64,000 nt of DNA from Xanthomonas cannabis pv. cannabis (GCF_000802365.1 NZ_JSZE01000002.1:1-64000); one strand, 5' to 3'; positions 9,385-17,951 are shown, counted from the stretch's first letter. The notes: generated by a model from the letters alone, not told the origin. Program-made: numbers and translations.

Positions 9385-9834
9385 ATGATCTCCGGTATTT
9401 CCCGCCGTAAGAAGCGCAAGCTCAAATCCGACATCAACGTCGTGCCGTACATCGACGTGATGCTGGTGCTGCTGATCATCTTCATGGTGACCGCACCGTT
9501 GTTGACCCTGAGTACAGATGTCAGCCTGCCGAGCTCGCGCGCCAAGGCGCTGGAGAGCAAGCAGGACCCGATCGTGGTGGTGGTCGCCGCCGATGGCCAG
9601 CTTGCATTGCAGCTGCCCAAGGGCAAGCCGCAGGCGATGGATGTCGCTGCCCTGCAGGCGCAGTTGGCCGCCATCGTGGCGCAGGACAAGGACGCGCGCG
9701 TGGTCGTGGCCGGCGATCGCGCCGCGCCGTACCAGAAGATCATGGACGCCATCGACGTGCTCAAGCAGGCCAAGGTCGAGAAGGTCGGCCTGATCTCCGA
9801 CTCCGGCGGCACTGCAGGCAGCGATGCACGCTGA
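9385..9834 (+). CDS. tolR: Tol-Pal system protein TolR
   Basis: ExbD-like partner of TolQ, 149 residues. The cytoplasmic N-terminus is basic (SRRKKRKLK). The single membrane helix carries the essential proton-accepting Asp24 in VPYIDVMLVLLIIFMVT, and the periplasmic domain ends in IDVLKQAKVEKVGLISD. An AGGAAC Shine-Dalgarno-like sequence lies upstream of the ATG at 9385. Its 3' end overlaps the tolA start by 11 bp, indicating coupled translation. Confidence 0.95.
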   Translation: MISGISRRKKRKLKSDINVVPYIDVMLVLLIIFMVTAPLLTLSTDVSLPSSRAKALESKQDPIVVVVAADGQLALQLPKGKPQAMDVAALQAQLAAIVAQDKDARVVVAGDRAAPYQKIMDAIDVLKQAKVEKVGLISDSGGTAGSDAR

Positions 9835-10864
9835 CGCACTCCCGACCCAAGGCGCGCGCGAGGATGGCTGGCTGCGACCGGTCATGCTGGCCCTGGTCGT
9901 GCACATTCTGGTCGCGCTGGTGTTCATCGCCGGCTGGCTGTGGTCGCCCGAACGCTCGGTCGAGCCGGCCGCGGGCGACCCCAGCATGGAAGCCTCGCTG
10001 GATGTCTCTGCCGCGGAGGCGCGCGTCGCGCGCCAGGCGTTGAAGGCCACGCCGGTGGAAGCGCCGCCTCCGCCGGCACCATTGCCCGAGCCCGCGCCGG
10101 AAGACACCGTGCCGCCACCGCAGCCGATTCCCGAGCCGCGCCCGCAGGACGCGCCCACGCCGCAGCAGGCGCAGGCGCAGGAACGCGTGGCCCAGCCGGA
10201 CAAGGTGGACCAGGAGAAGGTCGACGCATTGGCCATTTCCGCCGAAAAGGCCAAGCAGGAGCAGGAAGCCAAGCGCCGCCAGGAGCAGATCGACCTGACC
10301 GAGCGCAAGCGCCAGGAAGAGGCCGAGCAGAAATTGCGCCTGGCCAAGCAGCAGGAAGAGGCCGACGCCAAGAAGAAGCAGGCCGCCGCGCAGCAGGCGG
10401 CCGCCGATGCCGAGCGCGAAAAGAAGATTGCCGACATCCGCCGGCAGCGCGAGCAGGCCACCAAGGAAGCGGCACTGGCCGAACAGAAGCTGCGTCAGGT
10501 GGCTGCCGCGCGCGCCCAGCAGGCGTCCGCGGCCGCGGCGTCCAGCGCGCAGCCGACCGCGGGGCAGGGCGGTACCAGTACCGATTTATCGGCCAAGTAC
10601 GCCGCGGCGATCCAGCAGAAGGTGCTGGCCCAGTGGGTGCGCCCGCCGTCGGTGCCGCCGGGTCAGAAGTGCACCATCAACATCCGCCAGTTGCCCGGTG
10701 GCAGCGTGATGGAGGCAAAGGTCGCGCCAGGCTGCCCGTATGACGAGGCCGGCCAGCGTTCGATCGAAGCCGCGGTATTGAGTGCGCAACCGCTGCCGTA
10801 CCGTGGCTTCGAATCGGTGTTCCAGCGCAATCTGACCTTCGTGTTCACCGCGCAGGACCAGTAA
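9824..10864 (+). CDS. tolA: Tol-Pal system protein TolA
   Basis: Inner-membrane-anchored protein that spans the periplasm and contacts Pal and TolB. It has 346 residues. One membrane helix lies at about residues 20-42 (MLALVVHILVALVFIAGWLW). A Pro/Glu-rich stretch follows, then a long charged, alanine-rich coiled coil (EKAKQEQEAKRRQEQI onward, about residues 130-240). The compact C-terminal domain includes KYAAAIQQKVLAQWVRPP and ends QRNLTFVFTAQDQ. Two cysteines (KCTINI and GCPYDE) probably form a disulphide. It starts within the end of tolR. Confidence 0.94.
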   Translation: MHADALPTQGAREDGWLRPVMLALVVHILVALVFIAGWLWSPERSVEPAAGDPSMEASLDVSAAEARVARQALKATPVEAPPPPAPLPEPAPEDTVPPPQPIPEPRPQDAPTPQQAQAQERVAQPDKVDQEKVDALAISAEKAKQEQEAKRRQEQIDLTERKRQEEAEQKLRLAKQQEEADAKKKQAAAQQAAADAEREKKIADIRRQREQATKEAALAEQKLRQVAAARAQQASAAAASSAQPTAGQGGTSTDLSAKYAAAIQQKVLAQWVRPPSVPPGQKCTINIRQLPGGSVMEAKVAPGCPYDEAGQRSIEAAVLSAQPLPYRGFESVFQRNLTFVFTAQDQ

Positions 10865-11047
10865 ACGCGTCGGTACTGGCCGGGCCGCGGCTGCCTGCGC
10901 GCGCTGCAGCCCGGCGACGACGGCAGGGCCGTCGGAGCCGGTGTACGCGTGACCGCCGCCGCCAGGCAGTGGCGCAGTTGCTGCGCACCGGCGATTGGCC
11001 GGCAGTGCCACCCAATTCGCTACACGATCAATCGCTCCATTTTCACG

Positions 11048-11075
11048 TTGTCTCGTTCACGATTGCGAGTATGTT
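11048..11075 (+). promoter_or_regulatory. Possible sigma70-type promoter upstream of tolB
   Basis: TTGTCT (11048-11053) and TATGTT (11070-11075) are separated by 16 bp and end 53 bp before the tolB ATG, in the 264-bp gap after tolA. The match is moderate and there is no independent evidence of transcription; tolB-pal often have their own promoter in other species. Confidence 0.3.
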
Positions 11076-11128
11076 CACTCGCTGATTGGTATCCCTTGCC
11101 CACTTTTCCTGCCCGATCCGAGCCGTCC

Positions 11129-12448
11129 ATGAAAAAACCGCTGCGTTGGCTAGCTGCCCTGACCGCCCTGTTGTTGCCGCTGAGCGCGCTCGCGCAGCAG
11201 CAGGGTCTTACCATCGATATCGTGGGCGGTAGCGCCTCGGCCACGCCGATCGCGATCATCCCCATGCCGTATCAGGGCTCCGGCGCTGCGCCGCAGACCG
11301 ACGTGTCCGCCGTAGTCGGTGCCGACCTGGATCGCTCCGGCCAGTTCCGCACCTTGCCGGCTGCCCAGATCGTGGAAAAGCCGACCCGCGGGACCGAGGT
11401 GCAGTTCCCGACCTGGCGCACCCTGAAGCAGAACTACATCGTCGTCGGCCGCGTGATGGACGCAGGCGAGGGCGCGTATCGCGTCGAATACGAACTGTTC
11501 GACGTGGCCAAGGGCGAGCGCCTGCTCGGCCTGGCGATGACCGCACGTGCCAACGCGATGCGCGATGTTTCGCACCAGATGGCCGATGCGATCTACGAAA
11601 AGATCACCGGCGTGCGCGGCGCGTTCTGGACCCGCATCGCCTACGTCACCGCCAGCGGCAAGGGTGGCGCCATGCGCTATGCGCTGATGGTGGCCGATTC
11701 GGACGGCTACAACCCGCAGACCATCGTGCGTTCTGCCGAACCGCTGCTGTCGCCGAACTGGAGCCCGGACGGCAAGAAGCTTGCGTATGTGAGCTTCGAG
11801 CGCGGCAATTCGTCGATCTATCTGCAGGACATCGCCACCGGCGCCCGTGAGCTGGTGTCCAGCTTCCGCGGCATCAACGGCGCACCGGCGTTCTCGCCCG
11901 ACGGCCGTCGCCTGGCCCTGGCCCTGTCGCGCAGTGGCAACCCTGAGATCTATGTGATGGATCTGGGCAGCAAGCAGCTGACCCAGCTGACCAACCACTT
12001 CGGCATCGACACCGAGCCGACCTGGGCGCCGGATGGCGGCAGCATCTATTTCACCTCCGATCGCGGCGGTCGCCCGCAGATCTACCAGGTGGCCGCCAGC
12101 GGCGGCAGCGCCAACCGCGTGACCTTCCAGGGCAACTACAACGCGACTGCCAGCGTGTCGTTCGACGGCAAGAAGATCGCCGTGGCGCAGGGCAGTGGCA
12201 ACAGCTACCGCATTGCCATGATGGACCGCAGCTTGGGTTCGCCCAGCTGGAGCACGCTCTCGCCGGGGTCGCTGGACGAGTCGCCGAGCTTCGCGCCGAA
12301 CGCCAGCATGGTGTTGTATGCGGCACGTGAGGGTGGTCGTGGCGTCCTTTATGCGGTGTCCGCCGACGCTCGGGTCCGCCAGCGCCTGGTTCTGGCCGAC
12401 GGTGATGTGAGAGAACCTGCTTGGGGGCCTTACCGAACCGCGCATTAA
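11129..12448 (+). CDS. tolB: Tol-Pal system beta-propeller protein TolB
   Basis: Periplasmic protein that binds Pal and is released by TolA. It has 439 residues from the ATG at 11129. The signal peptide runs MKKPLRWLAALTALLLPLSALAQ, with cleavage expected after ALA. The N-terminal domain begins LTIDIVGGSASATPIAI. The C-terminal six-bladed propeller shows repeated WSPDGKKLAYVS / FSPDGRRLALAL / WAPDGGSIYFTSDRGG blades. The longer in-frame extension upstream lacks a signal sequence and is rejected. It is followed by pal after 57 bp. Confidence 0.96.
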   Translation: MKKPLRWLAALTALLLPLSALAQQQGLTIDIVGGSASATPIAIIPMPYQGSGAAPQTDVSAVVGADLDRSGQFRTLPAAQIVEKPTRGTEVQFPTWRTLKQNYIVVGRVMDAGEGAYRVEYELFDVAKGERLLGLAMTARANAMRDVSHQMADAIYEKITGVRGAFWTRIAYVTASGKGGAMRYALMVADSDGYNPQTIVRSAEPLLSPNWSPDGKKLAYVSFERGNSSIYLQDIATGARELVSSFRGINGAPAFSPDGRRLALALSRSGNPEIYVMDLGSKQLTQLTNHFGIDTEPTWAPDGGSIYFTSDRGGRPQIYQVAASGGSANRVTFQGNYNATASVSFDGKKIAVAQGSGNSYRIAMMDRSLGSPSWSTLSPGSLDESPSFAPNASMVLYAAREGGRGVLYAVSADARVRQRLVLADGDVREPAWGPYRTAH

Positions 12449-12505
12449 TGTTAATATTTCGCTGCGTTAAACCACTCATTGGCCCAGAGCCTCCATAGGT
12501 ATCCC

Positions 12506-13024
12506 ATGAACAAGTCCACCCGCGTCTTGCTTGTCTCCCTGCTGTCCGTTGCCGTGCTGGCTGGTTGCTCGAAGAAGGTGAAGGAAACTCCGCCTGCTCC
12601 GACCGACACCACCGCTGGCTCCTCCGTTCCGACCGGCCCGGCCACCTCTGGCCTGTACGGCCCGGGCGACCTGGATACCGATGCCTGCCTGCGTCAGCGC
12701 GTTGTCTACTTCGATCTGGATCAGGACTCCCTGAAGCCGGAATTCCAGGCCATCATGGCGTGCCACGCCAAGTACCTGCGTGACCGTCCCTCCTCGCGCA
12801 TCACCCTGCAGGGCAATGCTGACGAGCGCGGTTCGCGCGAGTACAACATGGGCCTGGGCGAGCGCCGCGGCAATGCCGTGTCCTCCTCACTGCAGGCTGC
12901 CGGTGGTTCGGCCAGCCAGCTGACCGTCGTCAGCTACGGCGAAGAGCGTCCGGTCTGCACCGAAACCAGCGAAAGCTGCTGGTCGCAGAACCGTCGCGTC
13001 GAAATCGTGTACACGGCTCAGTAA
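12506..13024 (+). CDS. pal: Peptidoglycan-associated lipoprotein Pal
   Basis: Outer-membrane lipoprotein that binds peptidoglycan and TolB. It has 172 residues from the ATG at 12506. The lipobox is LAGC, so lipidation is expected on Cys21 or nearby. The OmpA-like domain shows VVYFDLDQDSLKPEF, the diaminopimelate-binding region LQGNADERGSREYNMGLG, and a C-terminal NRRVEIVY. The codons upstream of 12506 have no signal-peptide character. cpoB follows after 6 bp. Confidence 0.96.
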   Translation: MNKSTRVLLVSLLSVAVLAGCSKKVKETPPAPTDTTAGSSVPTGPATSGLYGPGDLDTDACLRQRVVYFDLDQDSLKPEFQAIMACHAKYLRDRPSSRITLQGNADERGSREYNMGLGERRGNAVSSSLQAAGGSASQLTVVSYGEERPVCTETSESCWSQNRRVEIVYTAQ

Positions 13025-13030
13025 GAAGCG

Positions 13031-13849
13031 ATGCGCTTTCGAGTGACATCCCTGTTCGTCGCGGCGGCCCTTGTGGTCGCCGCGCCGGCTCACGCCCAGC
13101 GAGCAAGTCTCGCTGATCGTGTGGCGGTGCTCGAGCAGCAGCAGGCCAACAGTCAGGCCAACAACGATCTGCTCAATCAACTGCAGCAGGCGCGTTCCGA
13201 CCTGCAGGCGTTGCGCGCGACCGTTGAACAGCTGCAGCACGACAACGAGCAACTCAAGCAGCAGTCCAAGGACCAGTATCTGGACCTGGACGGACGTCTG
13301 AACCGGCTGGAAGGTGCAGGTGGCGCAACGCCCCCGCTGCCTCCTGCCACCGGCAGCGTCACCCCAGCCCCGGCTCCGGCCGCGCGGCCTGCAACGGCGG
13401 CTACCTCCGAGAAGCCGCCGAGCGTGCATGGCGACCCAGGCACCCTGGCCGTCAGCAATGACGAGCGCACGGCCTATAACGTGGCGTTCGATGCACTGAA
13501 GAACGGCAAGTACGACGATGCATCACAGCTGTTCCTGAGCTTCCTGGAGCTCTACCCCAATGGCGTCTACACCCCCAATGCTTTGTACTGGCTGGGTGAG
13601 AGTTATTACGCCACCCGCAATTTCCAGCTGGCCGAGGCGCAGTTCCGCGATCTCGTCAGCCGCTATCCCACGCATGACAAGGCGGCCGGCGGTCTGTTGA
13701 AGCTTGGCCTGTCGCAATATGGCGAAGGCAAGAACAACGAAGCCCAGCAGACCTTGCAACAGGTCGTGGCGCAGTATCCCGGTTCCGATGCCGCGCGCGT
13801 CGCGCAGGAACGTCTGCAATCCATCCGTCTCGGCCAGCAGCTGCGCTGA
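13031..13849 (+). CDS. cpoB: Cell division coordinator CpoB (YbgF)
   Basis: Periplasmic protein that couples PBP1b activity to Tol-Pal constriction. It has 272 residues. A signal peptide (FVAAALVVAAPAHAQ) is followed by a coiled-coil trimerisation region at about residues 28-90 (LEQQQANSQANNDLLNQL onward), a proline-rich linker, and C-terminal tetratricopeptide-like repeats from about residue 145 (AYNVAFDALKNGKYDDASQL). It is the last gene of the tol-pal cluster. Its usual functional partner mrcB is also in this window, far downstream at 50.6 kb. Confidence 0.93.
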   Translation: MRFRVTSLFVAAALVVAAPAHAQRASLADRVAVLEQQQANSQANNDLLNQLQQARSDLQALRATVEQLQHDNEQLKQQSKDQYLDLDGRLNRLEGAGGATPPLPPATGSVTPAPAPAARPATAATSEKPPSVHGDPGTLAVSNDERTAYNVAFDALKNGKYDDASQLFLSFLELYPNGVYTPNALYWLGESYYATRNFQLAEAQFRDLVSRYPTHDKAAGGLLKLGLSQYGEGKNNEAQQTLQQVVAQYPGSDAARVAQERLQSIRLGQQLR

Positions 13850-13891
13850 GCCCGCGCGTCGTCGCCGATTGGCGCGGCGCATACCTTGCCC

Positions 13892-14575
13892 ATGAACGCC
13901 GCCGCCGTCCCCAGCGAGATCGTCCAATCGCAACTGCCGCGATTGAAGATCACCGAAATCTTCCTGTCCCTGCAGGGCGAAGCCGAGACGGCCGGCTGGC
14001 CGACCGTGTTCGTACGCCTGACCGGCTGTCCGTTGCGCTGCCAGTATTGCGACACGGCCTACGCCTTCCATGGCGGGCAGTGGCATGACATCGACGCGAT
14101 CGTTGCCGACGTTGCAAGCCACGGCGTTCGCCACGTCTGCGTCACCGGGGGAGAGCCGCTGGCGCAGAAGCGCTGCCTGGTGCTGCTGCAGAAGCTCTGC
14201 GATGCCGGCTTTGATGTCTCGCTGGAAACCTCCGGTGCGCTGGATGTGTCCGAGGTCGATGCGCGCGTTTCGCGGGTGGTCGACATCAAGACGCCGGCAT
14301 CCGGTGAAGCGCATCGCAACCGCTGGGACAACTTGGCATTGCTGACGGCACGGGACCAGATCAAGTTCGTGATCTGCAGCCGCGCCGACTACGATTGGTC
14401 GCGCGAGATCGTGGCGGCCCATGCGCTGGATCGCCGCTGCACGGTGTGGTTTTCGCCAAGCAAGAGCGAGGTGACGCCACGCCAGCTGGCCGACTGGATC
14501 GTGGCCGATCGGGTGCCGGTGCGCTTCCAGATGCAGTTGCACAAGATTCTCTGGAACGACGAGCCGGGGCGCTGA
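13892..14575 (+). CDS. queE: 7-carboxy-7-deazaguanine synthase QueE
   Basis: Radical SAM enzyme that converts 6-carboxytetrahydropterin to 7-carboxy-7-deazaguanine in the preQ0/queuosine pathway. It has 227 residues from the ATG at 13892. The iron-sulphur cluster motif is C46-PLR-C50-QY-C53 (C-x3-C-x2-C), preceded by ITEIFLSLQGEAETAGWPTVF, the family substrate loop. The SAM-binding CVTGGEPLAQK is also present. It lies 42 bp after cpoB, a common order in gammaproteobacteria, and is followed after about 466 bp by queC, the next enzyme. Confidence 0.95.
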   Translation: MNAAAVPSEIVQSQLPRLKITEIFLSLQGEAETAGWPTVFVRLTGCPLRCQYCDTAYAFHGGQWHDIDAIVADVASHGVRHVCVTGGEPLAQKRCLVLLQKLCDAGFDVSLETSGALDVSEVDARVSRVVDIKTPASGEAHRNRWDNLALLTARDQIKFVICSRADYDWSREIVAAHALDRRCTVWFSPSKSEVTPRQLADWIVADRVPVRFQMQLHKILWNDEPGR

Positions 14576-15041
14576 TGCCCGATCACGCGGCGAGGGTCGG
14601 GAGCGTCGGTTCCTGATCCTCACGTTCACATGGTTCTTGGGTCCGGATGATCGAGTCCGCATGACCGCCATGGATCAGGGCGTGTGCAGGTCTGTCCTTT
14701 GCGGGGTGGCGGACAGCATCTGCCGCGTCGGCGCGACGCTCGCTGGATCGGCGCGCCGTCTACCGAGCCTTCTGGCTGCCTGGATCGGCGCGCCGTCTAC
14801 CGAGCCTTCTGGCTGCTGGCCATGGCGTCGCCTCTCGATGCCGCTGCACTCCTGCCTGGGCGCGGGACCGCGCGGTAAGCGTTGTCGCTACCAGTCGGTT
14901 CGATGCGTCTGGATGGTCGCGACGGGATGGGGGCGCGTCATCGACCAGACGGTCAAACGTCGTCGGCGCCATCGGCTGCGTTAACCCATCGCGGACCGAG
15001 CCTGCTAGCCTTCCCTTTCTGTTGTCATCGTCTGATTAGTC
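14576..15041. other. 466-bp queE-queC spacer without a recognisable gene
   Basis: Both strands were read and no protein with family resemblance was found; the open frames are arginine-rich shadows. The spacer holds the 37-bp tandem duplication listed separately. Just before queC lies TTCTGTTGTCATCGTCTGATTAG, a lower-GC stretch that could carry a promoter or leader. I cannot identify a preQ1 riboswitch by eye. Confidence 0.5.
14743..14816. repeat. Perfect 37-bp tandem duplication upstream of queC
   Basis: Positions 14743-14779 and 14780-14816 are identical over 37 bp; both begin CTGGATCGGCGCGCCGTCTA and end TTCTGGCTGC. The unit contains the 8-bp palindrome GGCGCGCC. The length is not a multiple of three and no reading frame is evident. 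Exact identity suggests a recent slippage or unequal-crossover event. Confidence 0.9.
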
Positions 15042-15716
15042 ATGAAAAAAGCTGTCGTGTTGTTGTCCGGAGGCATGGATTCTGCCGCCGTCATTGCGCT
15101 CGCGCAGGAGCAGGGCTTTGTCGTCTACGCGCTGAGCGTGCGCTACGGTCAGCGCCATACCTCCGAGCTGGATGCGGCCGCACGGGTGGCGGCGGCGCAG
15201 GGCGTGGCGGCGCACAAGGTGGTCGATGTGGACCTGCGCAGCATCGGCGGCTCGGCGCTGACCGACGACATCGAGGTGCCCGATGCAGGCGGCGAGGGGA
15301 TTCCGGTCACCTACGTGCCCGCACGCAATACCATCATGCTGTCGCTGGCGCTTGGCTGGGCCGAAGTGGTGGGTGCCAACGACCTGTTCTGCGGCGTCAA
15401 TGCCGTGGACTACTCCGGCTATCCGGACTGCCGACCCGAGTTCGTCCGCGCCTTCGAAGTGCTCGCCAATCTAGCCACCAAGGCCGGTGTGGAAGGTGTA
15501 GGCTTGCGCGTCCACGCCCCGCTGCAGTTCCTCAGCAAGGCCGACATCGTGCGCGAAGGCGTGCGCCTGGGCGTGGATTTCGGGCTGACCGTGTCCTGCT
15601 ACCGCGCCGATGCCGACGGACGTGCCTGCGGCCACTGCGACGCCTGCCGGCTACGCGCAGCCGGCTTCGCCGACGCGGGGGTTCAGGATCCCACGCACTA
15701 CGCGATTTCGTCTTGA
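15042..15716 (+). CDS. queC: 7-cyano-7-deazaguanine synthase QueC
   Basis: ATP-dependent enzyme that turns 7-carboxy-7-deazaguanine into preQ0. It has 224 residues. The PP-loop ATP pyrophosphatase motif is [14 protein letters not shown] near the N-terminus, followed by [18 protein letters not shown] and the catalytic-domain segment [14 protein letters not shown]. The C-terminal zinc-binding cysteines are CYRAD, then [11 protein letters not shown]. It starts at the ATG at 15042 with no strong Shine-Dalgarno sequence. It acts directly after QueE, which is encoded upstream. Confidence 0.96.
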   Translation: MKKAVVLLSGGMDSAAVIALAQEQGFVVYALSVRYGQRHTSELDAAARVAAAQGVAAHKVVDVDLRSIGGSALTDDIEVPDAGGEGIPVTYVPARNTIMLSLALGWAEVVGANDLFCGVNAVDYSGYPDCRPEFVRAFEVLANLATKAGVEGVGLRVHAPLQFLSKADIVREGVRLGVDFGLTVSCYRADADGRACGHCDACRLRAAGFADAGVQDPTHYAISS

Positions 15717-15762
15717 CGCCGGTGTAGGGTAGAATGCGCACCCCGACGCACAGTCGGGCAAT

Positions 15763-15838
15763 GGGCCGTTAGCTCAGTCGGTAGAGCAGAAGACTTTTAA
15801 TCTTTTGGTCGATGGTTCGAATCCATCACGGCCCACCA
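15763..15838 (+). tRNA. tRNA-Lys (anticodon TTT)
   Basis: The acceptor stem pairs GGGCCGT (15763-15769) with ACGGCCC (15828-15834), followed by A73 and an encoded CCA. The D arm reads AGCTCAGTCGGTAGAGC, the anticodon loop is C-T-TTT-A-A with anticodon 15796-15798, and the T arm is GATGGTTCGAATCCATC. Total length is 76 nt. A good -10 hexamer TAGAAT lies at 15730-15735. The 3' end borders a decayed integrase, suggesting that the gene has served as a phage or island attachment site. Confidence 0.97.
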
Positions 15839-15896
15839 TATACAGCAAGGCTTTCAGCCTAACCTCACGCTCCGCAATCCTGCATCCGCTCCGCAA

Positions 15897-16205
15897 TTAT
15901 CGCGTTGGAGTGGTGCGCGCGCCGCGGCACTTTCGCACGTAGTGCTCCGTCATCGTGATGTTTTTGTGGCCCAGCTGCGCCTGTGCCTGCCGCATGTCGC
16001 CACTCGCATCGGCCTTGTCCGTGCCCGCCTTGGCGCGCAGATCCCGGAACTAAAAATCGGCCTTGACGATGCCCGCGGCGAGCCGGGCCTGATCGAATCG
16101 ATACCTTAGCGCGTCGCGGCCGATCGGCATCCCGTTGTTGTCCACCAGCAGTCGCGTGCTGCGCACCGAGTGCGTACGCTTGCGCTCCATGCTTTGCAGA
16201 CTTGT
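15897..16205 (-). pseudogene. Phage-type tyrosine integrase, C-terminal remnant with an internal stop
   Basis: Reading the minus strand from about 16205, the frame shows STRLLVDNNGMPIGRDALRY, then RFDQARLAAGIVKADF, an in-frame TAG at 16052-16050, and then FRDLRAKAGTDKADASGD and QLGHKNITMTEHYVRKC, ending at TAA 15899-15897. The RDLRAK arginine, the LGHKNI histidine box and the terminal HYV tyrosine are those of the tyrosine recombinase catalytic domain. The N-terminal two-thirds is missing and the stop codon splits the core, so it is dead. It points toward the tRNA-Lys 3' end 59 bp away, as integrases of tRNA-borne elements often do. Confidence 0.8.
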
Positions 16206-16433
16206 CGAAAGCGACGCATTCCATGTTCTTCGCCTCCGTGCCCCGCGGCGCAATGCCGTGTTACTGGGGCGACGGGAAGATAAGTCGCTAATTGTCCCTG
16301 GAAATAGGGGCGCGAATAGTTAAGCGAGCTCCTTTCTCGGATCGCCCGCGGCAAACAAGCCCTTGTTACTATTGGGCTAGCTGTAGGGATACGGCCCCAT
16401 GCCGTGATGGATGCAATGCAACAGGGGAATGGA

Positions 16434-17000
16434 ATGAAGAAGCTACTCGCCGCTGCGATCGTGATCGTGGCGCTCTCGGGCTGTGCGGCCAATCCGCCGC
16501 TCAACTTCTCGGTGCCGGGTGTAGGCGTCAGCAGTAAGAAGATCGATGCCGAACTGAAGTCCCTCACCGTGACGCTGGCGCGGCCGGACGAGGCGAAGGG
16601 CAAGGTGCCACCTGAGGCTCAGCACGAAGTTCCACAGATGTGGCAGAACGCCCTAACGGAGGCGCTTAATCGAATGGCGATCTTCCGCGACGACGCGCCG
16701 CGCAAGTTGAGCTTGTCGGTAAAGATCCTAGCGATCGACATACCCGCGTTTGGGGCGTCTATGACCACCAAGACGATCGCTCGCTACGAGCTGATCGACC
16801 GAGCAAACGGTAGCATCGTGTACACGCAGGACGTGAGCGCCTCAGGGACGGTACCGGCGACGTACGCGTTTGCTGGTGTCATTCGCGCTCGTGAGTCGGT
16901 CAGCCGCTCCGCCCAGAACAACATTGCGCAGTTCCTGCAGGCTCTGGAAACGGTGGACGCGAGCAAGCCGATGTTCCCCAGCAACCAGGCGACGCCGTGA
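16434..17000 (+). CDS. Putative lipoprotein of unknown function
   Basis: 188 residues from the ATG at 16434 (MKKLLAAAIVIVALSGC), with a lipobox LSGC giving lipidated Cys17. A GGGGA sequence precedes the start. The mature part has no family I recognise; it is mixed alpha/beta in character, with KLSLSVKILAIDIPAFGAS and TIARYELIDRANGSIVYTQD. Aspartate follows neither +2 nor +3 after the cysteine (CAAN), so outer-membrane sorting is likely. The next gene starts at a GTG overlapping its stop codon by 4 nt, so the two are translationally coupled. It lies inside the tRNA-linked mobile-element scar and is probably acquired. Confidence 0.75.
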   Translation: MKKLLAAAIVIVALSGCAANPPLNFSVPGVGVSSKKIDAELKSLTVTLARPDEAKGKVPPEAQHEVPQMWQNALTEALNRMAIFRDDAPRKLSLSVKILAIDIPAFGASMTTKTIARYELIDRANGSIVYTQDVSASGTVPATYAFAGVIRARESVSRSAQNNIAQFLQALETVDASKPMFPSNQATP

Positions 17001-17452
17001 AGCCGCTCATCGTCGCGGCCATCCTTGTGGCCGCAGTGGCCGGGTGCGCACCGAATGTGCGCACCGACAGTTATTCAGTCGGCTCGGTAGGCCAGGTGAA
17101 CCGAACGGTGGCGGGTACGGTGATCAGTGCGCGCGCTGTTTCGATCGATGGCACCCAGGGTGGCGGCGCCGCGGCGGGCGCGGCAGCAGGCGGCATTGCA
17201 GGGTCATCGGTGGGCGGCAGTGGTCGGGCCAATGCCGTTGGGGCAGTTGGCGGCCTGGTAGCAGGGACCATCGTGGGCGCTGCAGCGGAGCGCTCGGGCT
17301 CGCGGGCCGATGGCATAGAGTATGTCGTCCAGACCGAGAACGGGTCACTGATGACCGTAGTGCAGGGCGCGACGCCAGCCTTCGCAGCTGGCGCCCGCGT
17401 GCTCGTTCTGTACGGCTCGCCGTCCAGGCTGATCGCCGATCCTCGCAACTGA
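16997..17452 (+). CDS. Glycine-zipper (SlyB-like) outer-membrane lipoprotein
   Basis: 151 residues starting at a GTG that overlaps the stop of the preceding lipoprotein gene. The signal peptide AAILVAAVAGC ends in the lipobox VAGC. After the region NRTVAGTVISARAVSIDG comes a glycine/alanine-rich segment at about residues 55-95 (GGGAAAGAAAGGIAGSSVGG onward), typical of the glycine-zipper 2TM domain of SlyB/PcP lipoproteins. A small C-terminal beta domain follows (QTENGSLMTVVQGATPAFAA). SlyB relatives stabilise the outer membrane under Mg2+ limitation; that role is not shown here. Confidence 0.8.
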   Translation: MKPLIVAAILVAAVAGCAPNVRTDSYSVGSVGQVNRTVAGTVISARAVSIDGTQGGGAAAGAAAGGIAGSSVGGSGRANAVGAVGGLVAGTIVGAAAERSGSRADGIEYVVQTENGSLMTVVQGATPAFAAGARVLVLYGSPSRLIADPRN

Positions 17453-17553
17453 TCGGCAGCACCTGACCCCATAAAGCAAAGGGCCGCCGGGGCTGGCGCG
17501 CGTTAGCCTGCTTCCGGATGAGCTTTTACAGCATCCCAATTCAAGGCTGAATC

Positions 17554-17790
17554 ATGGAATTCATTTACCTCGCAGCTGCAATCTTCGGGCTCGTATTGTC
17601 AGTGTTGTGGCTGTTGGTGCCGTTCGCCGTGTTTGGCATCAAGCCGCTACTGGGGCAACTGCTGGCTGAGCAGCGCAAGACGAATACCGCGCTGGCAACA
17701 ATGTCGCAGCAGCTGCACTTTATCGCTCAGCGGCTGGACGGAGCGGGACAGCCAGCCTCGCAGGCCGTCCACCCTTTGAGCAGCAAGTAG
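17554..17790 (+). CDS. Small membrane protein of unknown function
   Basis: 78 residues, preceded by AAGG seven bases before the ATG. One long hydrophobic segment covers residues 3-30 (IYLAAAIFGLVLSVLWLLVP onward), followed by an amphipathic helix (LLAEQRKTNTALATMSQQLH) that could form a coiled coil. Similar short proteins accompany integrated elements in Xanthomonas, but I do not recognise a family. It follows the two lipoprotein genes after 101 bp and ends where the decayed phage sequence begins. Confidence 0.6.
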   Translation: MEFIYLAAAIFGLVLSVLWLLVPFAVFGIKPLLGQLLAEQRKTNTALATMSQQLHFIAQRLDGAGQPASQAVHPLSSK

Positions 17791-17951
17791 CCCAAGTATG
17801 ACTTAGCGGCGCGAGCGGTCTCGGCACATGGCGCTCGAGCAGCCGCAAAAGGTGGCCCTCAAAAGTCAGCTCCTTCGTGGAAGGGCGGTGTCGATGAAGT
17901 GTCCCAACCGTTCGCCCCGAGAGCGCGGCCCTGGCCAAATGCCTGATCACC

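Noticed and set aside
14880-15041. preQ1 riboswitch upstream of queC
   Set aside because: No convincing H-type pseudoknot with an A-rich tail could be recognised by eye before the start codon.
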